This document shows positions 8,847-17,190 of a stretch of 64,000 bases of DNA, in pieces. This stretch comes from Phycisphaerae bacterium (lineage in GTDB: Bacteria; Planctomycetota; Phycisphaerae; UBA1845), in NCBI GenBank assembly GCA_022072505.1, contig JAJVHU010000030.1, positions 1-64,000 on the forward strand, given 5' to 3'. A program made the translations under genes and the position numbers. Below the pieces are notes generated by a model that saw only the letters and a program-made list of their open reading frames with translations, was not told the origin of the DNA and did not search any database. How positions within the stretch are numbered: position 1 is the first letter of the stretch; every line of letters starts with the position of its first letter.

Positions 8847-10931
8847 ATGCGTTCGATATCGGTTTTCGCTACAGCGACGTTGGTCACGCTGCTCTCCAGT
8901 GCGACAAGGGCCCAGATCACCCTGCCCTTCGAGGGAAGTGCTACCGCGGATTGGCCCGAAGGCGTGTTCGAGATTACGAACACGGGCGGCGGGTACGGAC
9001 TGCTGGGCATCGCCAACGGAGCATTTCCCGCCGCGGGCGTCCAGGGGCTCTCGATCGGCGGCGGTGGCGCCGGGGTCTGGGGGCAAAGCGATGGTCAGCA
9101 TGGGGTGGGCGTGTGGGGGTCGAGTCTCGCAACCACAGGCGTTGGCGCAGGAGGCGCCTTTGAAAGCTACGGCGACAACGGAATCGGCGTCAGAGGAATC
9201 GCATACTCGACGACAGGTGTTAACTGGGCCGGCTACTTTCACACCTTCTCCACCAGCGGCTATGGCATCTACTCAGAAGCCCACGCGACCACCGGCTTCA
9301 GCTTCGCCGGCTACTTCGACAATAAGAGCACAGACGGCACTGGAGTCGTGGCTAGAGTCCACGAGCCCACCGCCGTGGCGTTATCCGCGCAAAATGACAG
9401 TTTCGGCCTCGCCGGAGATTTCATCGGTCGCGTTGAAATCTCCACGGCCGACCCGAGCAACCCGGCCTTGTCGGTCTCTAACGGCAGTGGCGGCGCCCTT
9501 GCGGCGGACTTCGACGGACCGATTGCCGTCTCGAACGGCGACGGCAGCGCCGCGTTGAGCGTTCAGAACGCCGCGGGTGGAATAGCCGGCGCGTTCACCG
9601 GATCGGTCACCGCGACCAGCGGTGTCAGCAACGCGATAACGGGCGCGTCCAGTGCCAGCAACTCGTCGGGCGGGTTTTTCTCGAGCAGCAGCACGAGCGG
9701 GACCGGCGTGACCGGATCCGCCACCGCCACCACGGGCGCCGCCACCGGTGGCCGTTTCACCACCAGCAGCACCAGCGGCACAGGCGTCTTCGGCCGCGCG
9801 ACGACGACCACCGGCAGCAATTATGGAGGGTGGTTCCAGACGGACAGCGCGTCCGGCACGGCCGTCTTGGGATACGCCAGCTCAACGACGGGAGGAGGAT
9901 ATGGCGGAAACTTCAACAGCAACAGTCCCAGCGGTATCGGGGTGCTCGGTCAGGCCGGTGCAACTACCGGTGCGAATTATGGAGTCTATGGTAATTCCTA
10001 CAGTTCCGGTGGCTACGGTGTGTTCGGCATCGCGCAGTCCGCAAGCGGTACCGCGATCGGCGTTGGAGGACGATCCTACGCGCCGAACGGCGTCGCCGTA
10101 CACGGCGCTTCACTGGCCACGAGTGGTACGCCGACTGGCGTTCTTGCCGAGTGTTCCGCCGTGGGCGGCTACGCCATTCAGGCACTCAATTATGCGAGCG
10201 GAAACTATGGCTACATGGGCACATCCAAGTACGCCGTTCGAGGCATCGCCACCGCAAGCGGCGATGTCGGCGTCCGCGGCGAATCCGGCTATGGTCGCGC
10301 GGGGGAATTCGTTTCCACTTCAACATCCTCGGGGATCGGCGTCTACGGCGAAGCCTGGTATTCGAGTGGAACCAACTACGGCGTTTACGGCCGCACCAAC
10401 AGTCCCACGGGTTACGGCGTGTATTGCTCAGGCCGGTTTGCGGCCAGTGGCACCAAGTCGTTTCAGATCGACCATCCGCTGGACCCGGAGAATCAGTACC
10501 TCAATCACTACTGCGCCGAAGGTCCGGAGCCCCTGAACGTCTATCGCGGCAATGTGACGTTGGACGACAACGGTGAAGCGTGGGTGACGCTGCCTGACTA
10601 CTTCGCCGAAATCAACCGCGATCCATCCTATCAACTTACCGCCGTGGGCGGGCCGGCGCCCAAGCTGCACATCGCTGAACCCGTCGACGAAAACCAGTTC
10701 AAGATCGCCGGTGGAGCTGCCGGGTTGACGGTGTCATGGCGCGTCGAGGCCGTTCGCAATGACCGCTTCGTCCGCACTTTTGGAGCGCCGGCCGAAGTGG
10801 AGAAACCGGATCACGCGCGAGGATCCTACCTGCAGCCCGAATTGTATGGAGAGCCCGAGGAGCGTGGGCAGGATTATGAGCCGGCAGGGCCCATGGATCA
10901 GCCGGGCTCGACTGAAGGCCCGCGGAACTGA
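8847..10931 (+). CDS. Exported glycine/threonine-rich repeat protein with conserved C-terminal cap
   Basis: 694 aa, start preceded by ggaggagaatcc. Signal peptide MRSISVFATATLVTLLSSAT then RAQ. Residues about 30-540 are degenerate repeats of roughly 22-24 aa with the pattern S-x-S-G-x-G-V-x-G-x-A-x-x-T-T-G-x-x-x-G-G-x-F, suggesting a long beta-solenoid or fibre. The C-terminal 150 residues form a distinct module with GTKSFQIDHPLDPENQYL, TLPDYFAEINRDPSYQLT and ending around PELYGEPEERGQDYE. This cap recurs as a relic at 14306-14509. Similar fibre-plus-cap proteins are known in Planctomycetota and Bacteroidota, where the cap resembles tail-fibre chaperone-type regions. The likely location is the cell surface. 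Confidence 0.85.
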   Translation: MRSISVFATATLVTLLSSATRAQITLPFEGSATADWPEGVFEITNTGGGYGLLGIANGAFPAAGVQGLSIGGGGAGVWGQSDGQHGVGVWGSSLATTGVGAGGAFESYGDNGIGVRGIAYSTTGVNWAGYFHTFSTSGYGIYSEAHATTGFSFAGYFDNKSTDGTGVVARVHEPTAVALSAQNDSFGLAGDFIGRVEISTADPSNPALSVSNGSGGALAADFDGPIAVSNGDGSAALSVQNAAGGIAGAFTGSVTATSGVSNAITGASSASNSSGGFFSSSSTSGTGVTGSATATTGAATGGRFTTSSTSGTGVFGRATTTTGSNYGGWFQTDSASGTAVLGYASSTTGGGYGGNFNSNSPSGIGVLGQAGATTGANYGVYGNSYSSGGYGVFGIAQSASGTAIGVGGRSYAPNGVAVHGASLATSGTPTGVLAECSAVGGYAIQALNYASGNYGYMGTSKYAVRGIATASGDVGVRGESGYGRAGEFVSTSTSSGIGVYGEAWYSSGTNYGVYGRTNSPTGYGVYCSGRFAASGTKSFQIDHPLDPENQYLNHYCAEGPEPLNVYRGNVTLDDNGEAWVTLPDYFAEINRDPSYQLTAVGGPAPKLHIAEPVDENQFKIAGGAAGLTVSWRVEAVRNDRFVRTFGAPAEVEKPDHARGSYLQPELYGEPEERGQDYEPAGPMDQPGSTEGPRN

Positions 10932-11010
10932 GGACGCGGGCAGAGTAAACGTCGTGTGTAAGCGAGCCGAGAGGAAACGCCGAATCGCATCGGCGCATTG
11001 GAGGAAACGC

Positions 11011-11922
11011 ATGTATCGAAACTTGAAGAACGGCATTACGGCGCTGTTGCTGATTCTCGCCCCAGGCGCTGCGCTCGGGCAGGAGGTCGCGTCAGCCGCC
11101 GGGCCGACGCCTCCGTCCCCCCCGGGAGGTGACGACCAGTTCCCCGCCGCGTTCATCGCCACGCGCGCGGAGCTGAACGATCTGCTCGTCGGCGGCGGAA
11201 CGACGGATGATTTCGAAACTTATGTCATCGCCGACGGATCTATTGAAAATACTTTTGTGTTCGATCTCCAGGACACTACGATCGTAAACGGTCAGGGGCC
11301 CGGTCTGGTCCATGACGGCGCCATATACTTCAGTTCGCGACACCTCGTGTGGTGCGGCAACGGGTTTAACGGCTCGCGCACGCGCACGATTCTTGCTGAT
11401 GCCCGGTCGATGGCCATCGCCTTCGACGTCCGTACGCAGCTCATGGGCGTGGATGTGCAGGCATTTGAGGGGTTCGGCGATACGGCCAATGTACGGATTT
11501 TCTCCACGGCGGGACAGCTCCTCGGCAGCACGAACCTCACGCTTCCGGACGATGGCACGCCGGTCTTCGTCGGGTTCCGCCATGACGCCGGCATCGGCAC
11601 GGTCGAATTCACAAACTCCTCTAACAATCAAAGCCCTCTGCTGAACGACCACACGTACGGCGTCATCTGCGCCAGCGATGGGTGCAATGGTGAGGAACAA
11701 CTGTCGGTTCGCGTGCGCGACAAAAGTTGCGGCTGCCAGGTTCAGGCCTTTGTCAAACAGGGAACACCCGGGAATGCCTATGGTTTCAAGATGCCGAATG
11801 ATGAGTGCCTATCTGCTGTCGCCAATAGCCGAGGTAAGGCCAAGGTCAAGCAGTGTCCGTCGCGCGGCGGGAAAGTGTTTGTAACGTCGTGCAGTCTTGA
11901 GGCGCGGGTGAGGTGCCCGTAG
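11011..11922 (+). CDS. Exported protein with C-terminal Cys-Pro domain (paralogue 1)
   Basis: 303 aa, with signal peptide MYRNLKNGITALLLILAPG ending near ALGQ and a gaggaaacgc ribosome site. The mature N-terminal part (PAAFIATRAELNDLL...TDDFETYVIADG) leads a beta-rich domain with GPGLVHDGAIYFSSRHL and STAGQLLGSTNLTL, reminiscent of lectin-like PEP-CTERM-type exported proteins. The last 80 residues are a Cys-rich domain (SCGCQVQAFVKQGTPG...NSRGKAKVKQCPSRGGK) ending in RVRCP. It is a close paralogue of the gene at 14506. The role is unknown; surface or extracellular binding is a reasonable guess. Confidence 0.8.
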   Translation: MYRNLKNGITALLLILAPGAALGQEVASAAGPTPPSPPGGDDQFPAAFIATRAELNDLLVGGGTTDDFETYVIADGSIENTFVFDLQDTTIVNGQGPGLVHDGAIYFSSRHLVWCGNGFNGSRTRTILADARSMAIAFDVRTQLMGVDVQAFEGFGDTANVRIFSTAGQLLGSTNLTLPDDGTPVFVGFRHDAGIGTVEFTNSSNNQSPLLNDHTYGVICASDGCNGEEQLSVRVRDKSCGCQVQAFVKQGTPGNAYGFKMPNDECLSAVANSRGKAKVKQCPSRGGKVFVTSCSLEARVRCP

Positions 11923-12032
11923 CGGGGCTTGAAAGGCGCCGAGGTCTGCGTCGGCCCCCTGGTGGAACGTGTTGCGAGTGCAAAGCGGCGGCGTCCTGAA
12001 GTTTCCGATCACGGGGATCGTGGTCGGCGGCG
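11923..12032 (+). repeat. Intergenic spacer duplicated almost identically at 15406-15515
   Basis: From the stop codon of the paralogue-1 gene to 12032 the sequence matches the spacer after paralogue 2 with only a handful of mismatches (for example gaaag/gaagcg... and ccgatc/tcgatc). It ends in the 11-bp ggtcggcggcg that marks a deletion junction. The spacer is more conserved than the coding regions upstream. Confidence 0.85.
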
Positions 12033-12117
12033 TTGTGACGAAGACCAATGTGTCCATCAACAACGGGCTGTTCACGGCCGAGCTGGACTTCAGCAGCGTG
12101 TTCGGTGACACGGCCTT
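12033..12117 (+). pseudogene. Relic of the N-terminal region of the fibre-like gene at 15551
   Basis: Reads VVTKTNVSINNGLFTAELDF and then SSVFGDTAL, matching VVTKTNVSVSNGLFTTELDF and then GNVYGDVAL of the intact gene (residues 65-95). The start codon and signal-peptide region are absent: relative to the 15.5-kb copy, 231 bp have been lost between two ggtcggcggcg direct repeats. The similarity stops about 20 bp before the kelch-like gene. Confidence 0.8.
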
Positions 12118-12136
12118 GATAAGAAGGAGTAACACC

Positions 12137-14242
12137 ATGCGACAACGGAGTATCTTGTTTCCGACCGCGTTCGTTTTCTCCATCATCCTCTGCGGCGGCG
12201 GTGCGCTGTACGGCCAGACGGAATGGGAACTCCGCGACAGCGGAGGGGGGTTGGCGCGAAGTTCTCACTCGATGGCCTACGACAGCAGGCGGGGCGTCAC
12301 CGTCCTTTTCGGTGGGGGTGGTTTCTCACGGTACTTCGGCGACACGTGGGAATGGGACGGGGCGAATTGGACGCTGCGATCATCGACGGGACCTAGGCCG
12401 CGCGGGGGTGCAGCCATGGCCTACGACAGCGACCGCGGCGTGACCGTTCTTTTTGGCGGCAGATCGGAGCACGGCCTTATGAACGATACTTGGGAATGGG
12501 ACGGCGTGGAATGGAGGCTGCGTGCTCTCGTCGGCCCAAGCGAACGGACAGGCCACGCTATGACCTTCGACAATGCTCGCGGCGTGGTTGTGCTTTTTGG
12601 GGGTGGGGATGAGTTTGAGGGCATTGAGCACAAAGACACATGGGAATGGGACGGAGCGACGTGGACGGTCCGCTCCACCGGGGGAATCTCTCCGCGCATG
12701 TTCCATGCCATGGCCTACGATTCCTCACGCGCTGTGGTCGTACTCTTCGGAGGGGTCGCCTTTGGGGAACCGTTTCATCGGTATGGTGACACCTGGGAAT
12801 GGGATGGGGACGATTGGACGGTACGCTCGACCAGCGATGCGCCATCGATCCGCTCATCGCATGCGATGGTTTACGACAGCGCTCGCGAGGTGGTCGTGCT
12901 CTTCGGGGGAGGCGCGGGGGACTGGAACCTGGATTCTGATGCGTGGGAATGGGATGGCGTTGAGTGGAGGAGGCGGAGGTTCTTCAATGGTCCTGAGGGG
13001 CGCTACTCTGGTTCCATGGCCTACGATAGCTCCCGACGGGTCACGGTTCTGTTCGGCGGAAGCGGCGAAGATGAGAACTTGGCCGACACATGGGAATGGG
13101 ACGGTGCCGATTGGGTCCTGCGCGATGATTCCCCCATCGAGGGACCGGCAGCGCGTAGTTTTCACGCGTTGGCGTACGACGTGAATCGCGGCGTCAGCGT
13201 CCTCTTTGGCGGGGTGAGCTTAGGATCGTACAGCGGTGAGACCTGGGAATGGAGCGGGGCGACGTGGATCCTACGCGGTTTTCTCCATGGGTCGGAGCGC
13301 GGCTATCACGCGATGGCCCACGACAGCGCCCGAGGGGTCACCGTCTTGTTCGGAGGCGCGAATGGGGACGAGGTGTTCGCCGACACCTGGGAGTGGGACG
13401 GATCGTTTTGGAGGCTCCGCGCCAACACGGGCCCGCCGAAGCGCTCAAGGCACGCCATGGCTTACGATAGCCGTCGTAATCGCAGCGTGCTGTTCGGCGG
13501 ATTCGGCGACGGTGTGCGCTACGGCGACACCTGGGAATGGGATGGATCGGCGTGGTCGCTCCGCGCCACCACGGGACCTTCTCCGCGCACCAGCCACGCC
13601 ATGGCCTACGACTCCGCTCGCGGCGTCACCGTCCTGTTCGCAGGCCGCGACTCCACGAGATCAAACGGAGAAACGTGGGAATGGAACGGTTCGGCGTGGA
13701 CGCTGCGTGCCACGGGCGGTCCGCCGCCGCGCCTCGATCACGGCATGGCATACGACGCCGAACGTGCGGTCACCGTGTTGTGCGGCGGCCGGGCGGAGGG
13801 CGGGGTTTACTTCGGCGACACCTGGGAATGGGACGGGGCGACGTGGAGGCAGGGACCGGGAGGCCCGTCGGGGCGTCGCGCCCATGCGATGGCCTACGAC
13901 AGCGCCCGCCAACGCACCGTCTTATTCGGCGGCGGAAACGCGGAGGTGGATAACAGCGAGACCTGGGAATACGGCTTTTCGTGCGTCGGGCAGGAGCAGG
14001 TGAAGAAAGCGGTCTGCACAGACCGCAACGGCGCGGGGCTGCTCAAGGTGAGCCTGGCCGGCGGCGCGGAAGGGGATGACTTCACCGTGACACTCGCGGA
14101 CGGCACGATGAGGTCCGGCACCGTCAATTCCCGCGGCACGGGTAAAGCCAAGTTCAGCGGCCGGCCAGCGGGCGAGCAAGGCCTGGTGACCGCCGAATGG
14201 GGCTGTGGCGCACTGGATGCGAAGGCGTACCAGTGTCCCTGA
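12137..14242 (+). CDS. Exported kelch-like repeat protein with C-terminal Cys-Pro domain
   Basis: 701 aa. The start is the ATG after aagaaggagtaacacc; an in-frame extension upstream reads through a relic and is rejected. Signal peptide to about residue 28 (ends ALYGQ). Twelve repeats of about 48 aa follow, each with DTWEWDG.W, then H.MAYDS.R.VTVLFGG, the kelch/galactose-oxidase propeller pattern. Twelve repeats would suit two six-bladed propellers. The final 85 residues (after CVGQEQVKKAVC) form the shared domain with LKVSLAGGAEGD, NSRGTGKAKF and end YQCP, very similar to the tail of the 18926 gene. Likely a surface or extracellular binding protein; no enzymatic site is evident. Confidence 0.9.
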   Translation: MRQRSILFPTAFVFSIILCGGGALYGQTEWELRDSGGGLARSSHSMAYDSRRGVTVLFGGGGFSRYFGDTWEWDGANWTLRSSTGPRPRGGAAMAYDSDRGVTVLFGGRSEHGLMNDTWEWDGVEWRLRALVGPSERTGHAMTFDNARGVVVLFGGGDEFEGIEHKDTWEWDGATWTVRSTGGISPRMFHAMAYDSSRAVVVLFGGVAFGEPFHRYGDTWEWDGDDWTVRSTSDAPSIRSSHAMVYDSAREVVVLFGGGAGDWNLDSDAWEWDGVEWRRRRFFNGPEGRYSGSMAYDSSRRVTVLFGGSGEDENLADTWEWDGADWVLRDDSPIEGPAARSFHALAYDVNRGVSVLFGGVSLGSYSGETWEWSGATWILRGFLHGSERGYHAMAHDSARGVTVLFGGANGDEVFADTWEWDGSFWRLRANTGPPKRSRHAMAYDSRRNRSVLFGGFGDGVRYGDTWEWDGSAWSLRATTGPSPRTSHAMAYDSARGVTVLFAGRDSTRSNGETWEWNGSAWTLRATGGPPPRLDHGMAYDAERAVTVLCGGRAEGGVYFGDTWEWDGATWRQGPGGPSGRRAHAMAYDSARQRTVLFGGGNAEVDNSETWEYGFSCVGQEQVKKAVCTDRNGAGLLKVSLAGGAEGDDFTVTLADGTMRSGTVNSRGTGKAKFSGRPAGEQGLVTAEWGCGALDAKAYQCP

Positions 14243-14305
14243 CCAAGCGACGCCTGAGTTTGCGCGCAGCGGCTCGGAGCCGGCAAGACCACGCGCTAAT
14301 CGACC

Positions 14306-14509
14306 CATGATCTCTTCGTGCACACGCACGGCGCACCCGTCGAAATCGTGAAGCCGGACGCCGCGCGCGGCACTTACCCGCACCCTGAGCTCTATGGTCA
14401 ACCCGAAGAGCGCGGGCAGGACTTCGACGCTTACGACGCAACCGGCGAGTCAGAAGTATTCGACGCCGGACGAGAATGGTTCTTTATTCAAAAGGAGGAA
14501 TTCAGGTGA
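14306..14509 (+). pseudogene. Relic of the C-terminal cap of the 8847 repeat protein
   Basis: The frame reads HDLFVHTHGAPVEIVKPDAA then RGTYPHPELYGQPEERGQDF, matching the end of the 8847 product (DRFVRTFGAPAEVEKPDHAR then GSYLQPELYGEPEERGQDY). Everything upstream of this cap end is missing, and there is no start signal. Its position immediately before paralogue 2 mirrors the position of the intact gene before paralogue 1. Confidence 0.85.
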
Positions 14510-15405
14510 AACTCAATCTACAGTTGGTATCCATTTGTGTGATGTTAGCCACGAGCATCGCGCTCTCCCAGCAATCGGCGCCGTCCGGCGGCGGGAGTCT
14601 TCCAGCGGTTCCGGACGGGAGCGAGGATCAATTCCCGGCGGGCTTTATCGCCACGCGCGCGGAACTGAATGAGCTGCTCGCCGACGGAACGACGGACGAC
14701 TTTGAGACCTTCGTCATCGCCGATGGGGATGCCGTTGACCTCGGCGTATTCGACCTGAACGACACGACGGTCGCGCGAGGTCAAGGGCCGGGATTGGTGC
14801 ATGATGGGGCGATTTACTTCAGTGCCCAACATCTGTTCTGGCTGGGCCGCAACTTCAATGGCATGCCGACGCGCACGCTTGCCGCAAATTCCTTATCAAT
14901 GGGTCTGGCCTATGACCATCCCGCCCAGGTCATGGGTGTGGACTTGCACTCGATCTCCGGCAGTGGCGAAATAACGACGGTCGAGGTCTACTCGCCGACG
15001 GGCCAGTTATTGGGATCCACGAACGTGACGTTGCCGGAGGACGGATCGGGCGCCTTCGTCGGGTTCCGACACGAGGAGGGAATCGGAGCGATCCAGCTCA
15101 TCAATCATAGGGCCGCTGTTGTCCTGAACGATCATGCCTACGGCGCTGTGTGCGGCAGCGACGGCTGCAACGGGACCGAATTGCTCTCGGCGAAAGTGCG
15201 CGAGAAGTCGTGCGGTTGCCAGGTTCAGGCGATTCTCAAGCGCGGCACGCCGGGTCTCTTCTATGCTTTTAAAATGCCGGACGGCACCTGCGTCAGCGCC
15301 GAAGCCAATCGCCGGGGCAAAGCGAAAGTCAAGCAGTGTCCGTCGCGCGGCGGGAAGGTGTTTGTACACTCATGTGGCCTTGAGGCTCGCGTTCGGTGCC
15401 CGTAG
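14506..15405 (+). CDS. Exported protein with C-terminal Cys-Pro domain (paralogue 2)
   Basis: 299 aa from a GTG preceded by aaaggaggaattcag, an ideal ribosome site; the upstream in-frame ATG lacks this. Signal peptide MKLNLQLVSICVMLATSIAL then SQQ. The domain order matches paralogue 1: FIATRAELNELL, TDDFETFVIADG, GPGLVHDGAIYFS, STGQLLGSTNVTLP-like strand, and the Cys-rich tail SCGCQVQAILKRGTPG...NRRGKAKVKQCPSRGGK ending RVRCP. The two proteins are more than half identical by eye, with the tails most conserved. The downstream spacer is also duplicated. Function unknown. Confidence 0.85.
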   Translation: MKLNLQLVSICVMLATSIALSQQSAPSGGGSLPAVPDGSEDQFPAGFIATRAELNELLADGTTDDFETFVIADGDAVDLGVFDLNDTTVARGQGPGLVHDGAIYFSAQHLFWLGRNFNGMPTRTLAANSLSMGLAYDHPAQVMGVDLHSISGSGEITTVEVYSPTGQLLGSTNVTLPEDGSGAFVGFRHEEGIGAIQLINHRAAVVLNDHAYGAVCGSDGCNGTELLSAKVREKSCGCQVQAILKRGTPGLFYAFKMPDGTCVSAEANRRGKAKVKQCPSRGGKVFVHSCGLEARVRCP

Positions 15406-15515
15406 CGGGGCTTGAAAGGCGCCGAGGTCTGCGTCGGCCCCCTGGTGGAACGTGTTGCGAGTGCGAAGCGGCGGCGTCGGGAAGTTTTCGATCACGGGGA
15501 TCGGGGTCGGCGGCG
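15406..15515 (+). repeat. Intergenic spacer, second copy of 11923-12032
   Basis: Near-identical to the spacer after paralogue 1. Here it continues into the intact 5' region of the fibre-like gene. The ggtcggcggcg at 15505-15515 and a second ggtcggcggcg at 15736-15746 are the direct repeats across which copy 1 has collapsed. Confidence 0.85.
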
Positions 15516-15550
15516 CGGCATCGGGAAATTCATAAGACAAGGAGAGAGCG

Positions 15551-17149
15551 ATGAATCGATGGTTGTGGTTGTGCGGGTGGATGGTGAGCGCGTTTGCGGC
15601 GGCGGAAGCGGCGGGCGCCGAAGCGGTGGGCACGGTGATGACGTACCAGGGGCGCCTGACGGATGGCGGGCAACCGGCCAACGGTTTGCACGACATTCGG
15701 GCGACTCTGTTTGACGCGCTCACCGGCGGCAACCAGGTCGGCGGCGTGGTGACGAAGACCAACGTGTCCGTCAGCAACGGGCTGTTCACGACCGAGCTGG
15801 ACTTCGGCAATGTGTACGGCGACGTGGCGCTGTTCATGCAGCTTCAGGTCAGCCCCGCCGGATTGAACCAGTTCGAGACGCTGACGCCGCGGCAACGGCT
15901 GACGCCGACGCCCTTCGCGCTGAAGGTGCCGGGCATCGACGGGCATTCGCTCAACGCCGCGGACGGCAGCCCGGTTGACGCCCTTTTCGTGGACAACAAC
16001 GGCAACGTGGGAATCGGAACCAATGCGCCGATCAACAAGCTGCATGTGATCGGCGGACTGCGCTGGGGGCCAACGCCAGATTCTGCCCGTTGCGATGAAG
16101 ACGCATCAGGACTATTCCTCGAGCAGCGTGGCACTTCAGCCGCGACAAGCAAGGTTCGACTGCAGACTTCGAAGTCCGGCGATCGCACCAACTACTCTCA
16201 GCTGAATATTGATCCCAATTCCGGATTCTCGTTCATGGGACTTGGCACGGGAAACGACAGGGTTGGCATTGGCACGGCGAACCCCGTCGGAAGGCTCGAT
16301 ATTCAGGCGAGCAATAACAGCAATGTCTTGTTCGGGCGCCGCACTGGCGGAGGTCTCACGCACAATCTGTACATCGACAGCGCCGGCAACGGCTCCATGC
16401 AGTTGCTGGACGGTAGTGGTACGACGCGCGTTGAGATGGCCAATGGTCTTATGTACTTCAATTACGGCAACGTCGGCATCGGTACGGCTTCTCCAGCCCA
16501 CGACTTGCACATCCGCAACGAAGAGCCCGTGATCATTCTTCAGGATCCGGGTCCATCATCGACTCAATCAGGGTATCTCGGCTTCTGGAACGGCGTTCCC
16601 CAGGAAACCGGATGGATGGGTTTCGGCACGCCGGGCAGCCCGCACATGTCGATGGTGAACGCGCGTAGCGGCGGGGACATTCAACTCCTCCCGGGCGCCG
16701 GCGGCGTCGTTTCCGTTCCTGTCCTGGAGATCACCGGCGCGGACCTGGCGGAGAAGTTCCCGACCTCCGACGCGGTCGAACCCGGGATGGTCGTGGCGAT
16801 CGATCCCGCGAACCCCGGCAAGCTCTGCCTGGCGCGGGGCGCCTACAACCGCTGCGTCGCGGGCATTGTCAGCGGGGCGAACAACTTTCCCGTGGGCGCG
16901 GTGCTCGGCAGCGCCGCGGGACATGAGGACGCTCCGGCGATCGCGCTGTCCGGTCGCGTGTATGTGTGGTGCGACGCCGGTTCGGAAGCGATCCAGCCCG
17001 GCGACCTGCTGACCACCTCCGACACGCCGGGTCACGCGATGAAGGCGTCCGACGCGGCGCGGTCGCACGGGGCGGTGATCGGCAAAGCGATGACCCCGCT
17101 CGGCGCGGGCGAGAAGGGGCTGGTCCTCGTTCTGGTCAACCTGCAGTGA
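15551..17149 (+). CDS. Exported tail-fibre-like protein with C-terminal G2-peptidase-type domain
   Basis: 532 aa, preceded by aaggagagagcg. Signal peptide about residues 1-24. N-terminal domain with GTVMTYQGRLTDGGQPANG and LFDALTGGNQVGGVVTKTN, a module often found at the start of planctomycetal fibre proteins. The middle holds GNVGIGT.(A/P)P...LHV motifs at three places, as in phage tail fibres and their bacterial relatives. The C-terminal 140 residues (ADLAEKFP...PGMVVAID...GRVYVWCDAG...PGDLLTTSDTPGHAMKA) resemble the intramolecular-chaperone peptidase G2 region. I cannot confirm self-cleavage. Its N-terminal region is duplicated as a relic at 12033-12117. Confidence 0.85.
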   Translation: MNRWLWLCGWMVSAFAAAEAAGAEAVGTVMTYQGRLTDGGQPANGLHDIRATLFDALTGGNQVGGVVTKTNVSVSNGLFTTELDFGNVYGDVALFMQLQVSPAGLNQFETLTPRQRLTPTPFALKVPGIDGHSLNAADGSPVDALFVDNNGNVGIGTNAPINKLHVIGGLRWGPTPDSARCDEDASGLFLEQRGTSAATSKVRLQTSKSGDRTNYSQLNIDPNSGFSFMGLGTGNDRVGIGTANPVGRLDIQASNNSNVLFGRRTGGGLTHNLYIDSAGNGSMQLLDGSGTTRVEMANGLMYFNYGNVGIGTASPAHDLHIRNEEPVIILQDPGPSSTQSGYLGFWNGVPQETGWMGFGTPGSPHMSMVNARSGGDIQLLPGAGGVVSVPVLEITGADLAEKFPTSDAVEPGMVVAIDPANPGKLCLARGAYNRCVAGIVSGANNFPVGAVLGSAAGHEDAPAIALSGRVYVWCDAGSEAIQPGDLLTTSDTPGHAMKASDAARSHGAVIGKAMTPLGAGEKGLVLVLVNLQ

Positions 17150-17190
17150 TTGCGTTGCACGAAAACGAGACATTCATGCGGAGACATCAC

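Noticed and set aside
11969-12136. 5' extension of the kelch-like protein
   Set aside because: It reads through a spacer and a relic of the fibre-like gene; the ATG at 12137 has a good ribosome site and begins a signal peptide.
12137-14242. Regularly spaced DNA repeats that could suggest a CRISPR array
   Set aside because: The period is about 145 bp, in frame, and each unit encodes a kelch-like repeat.
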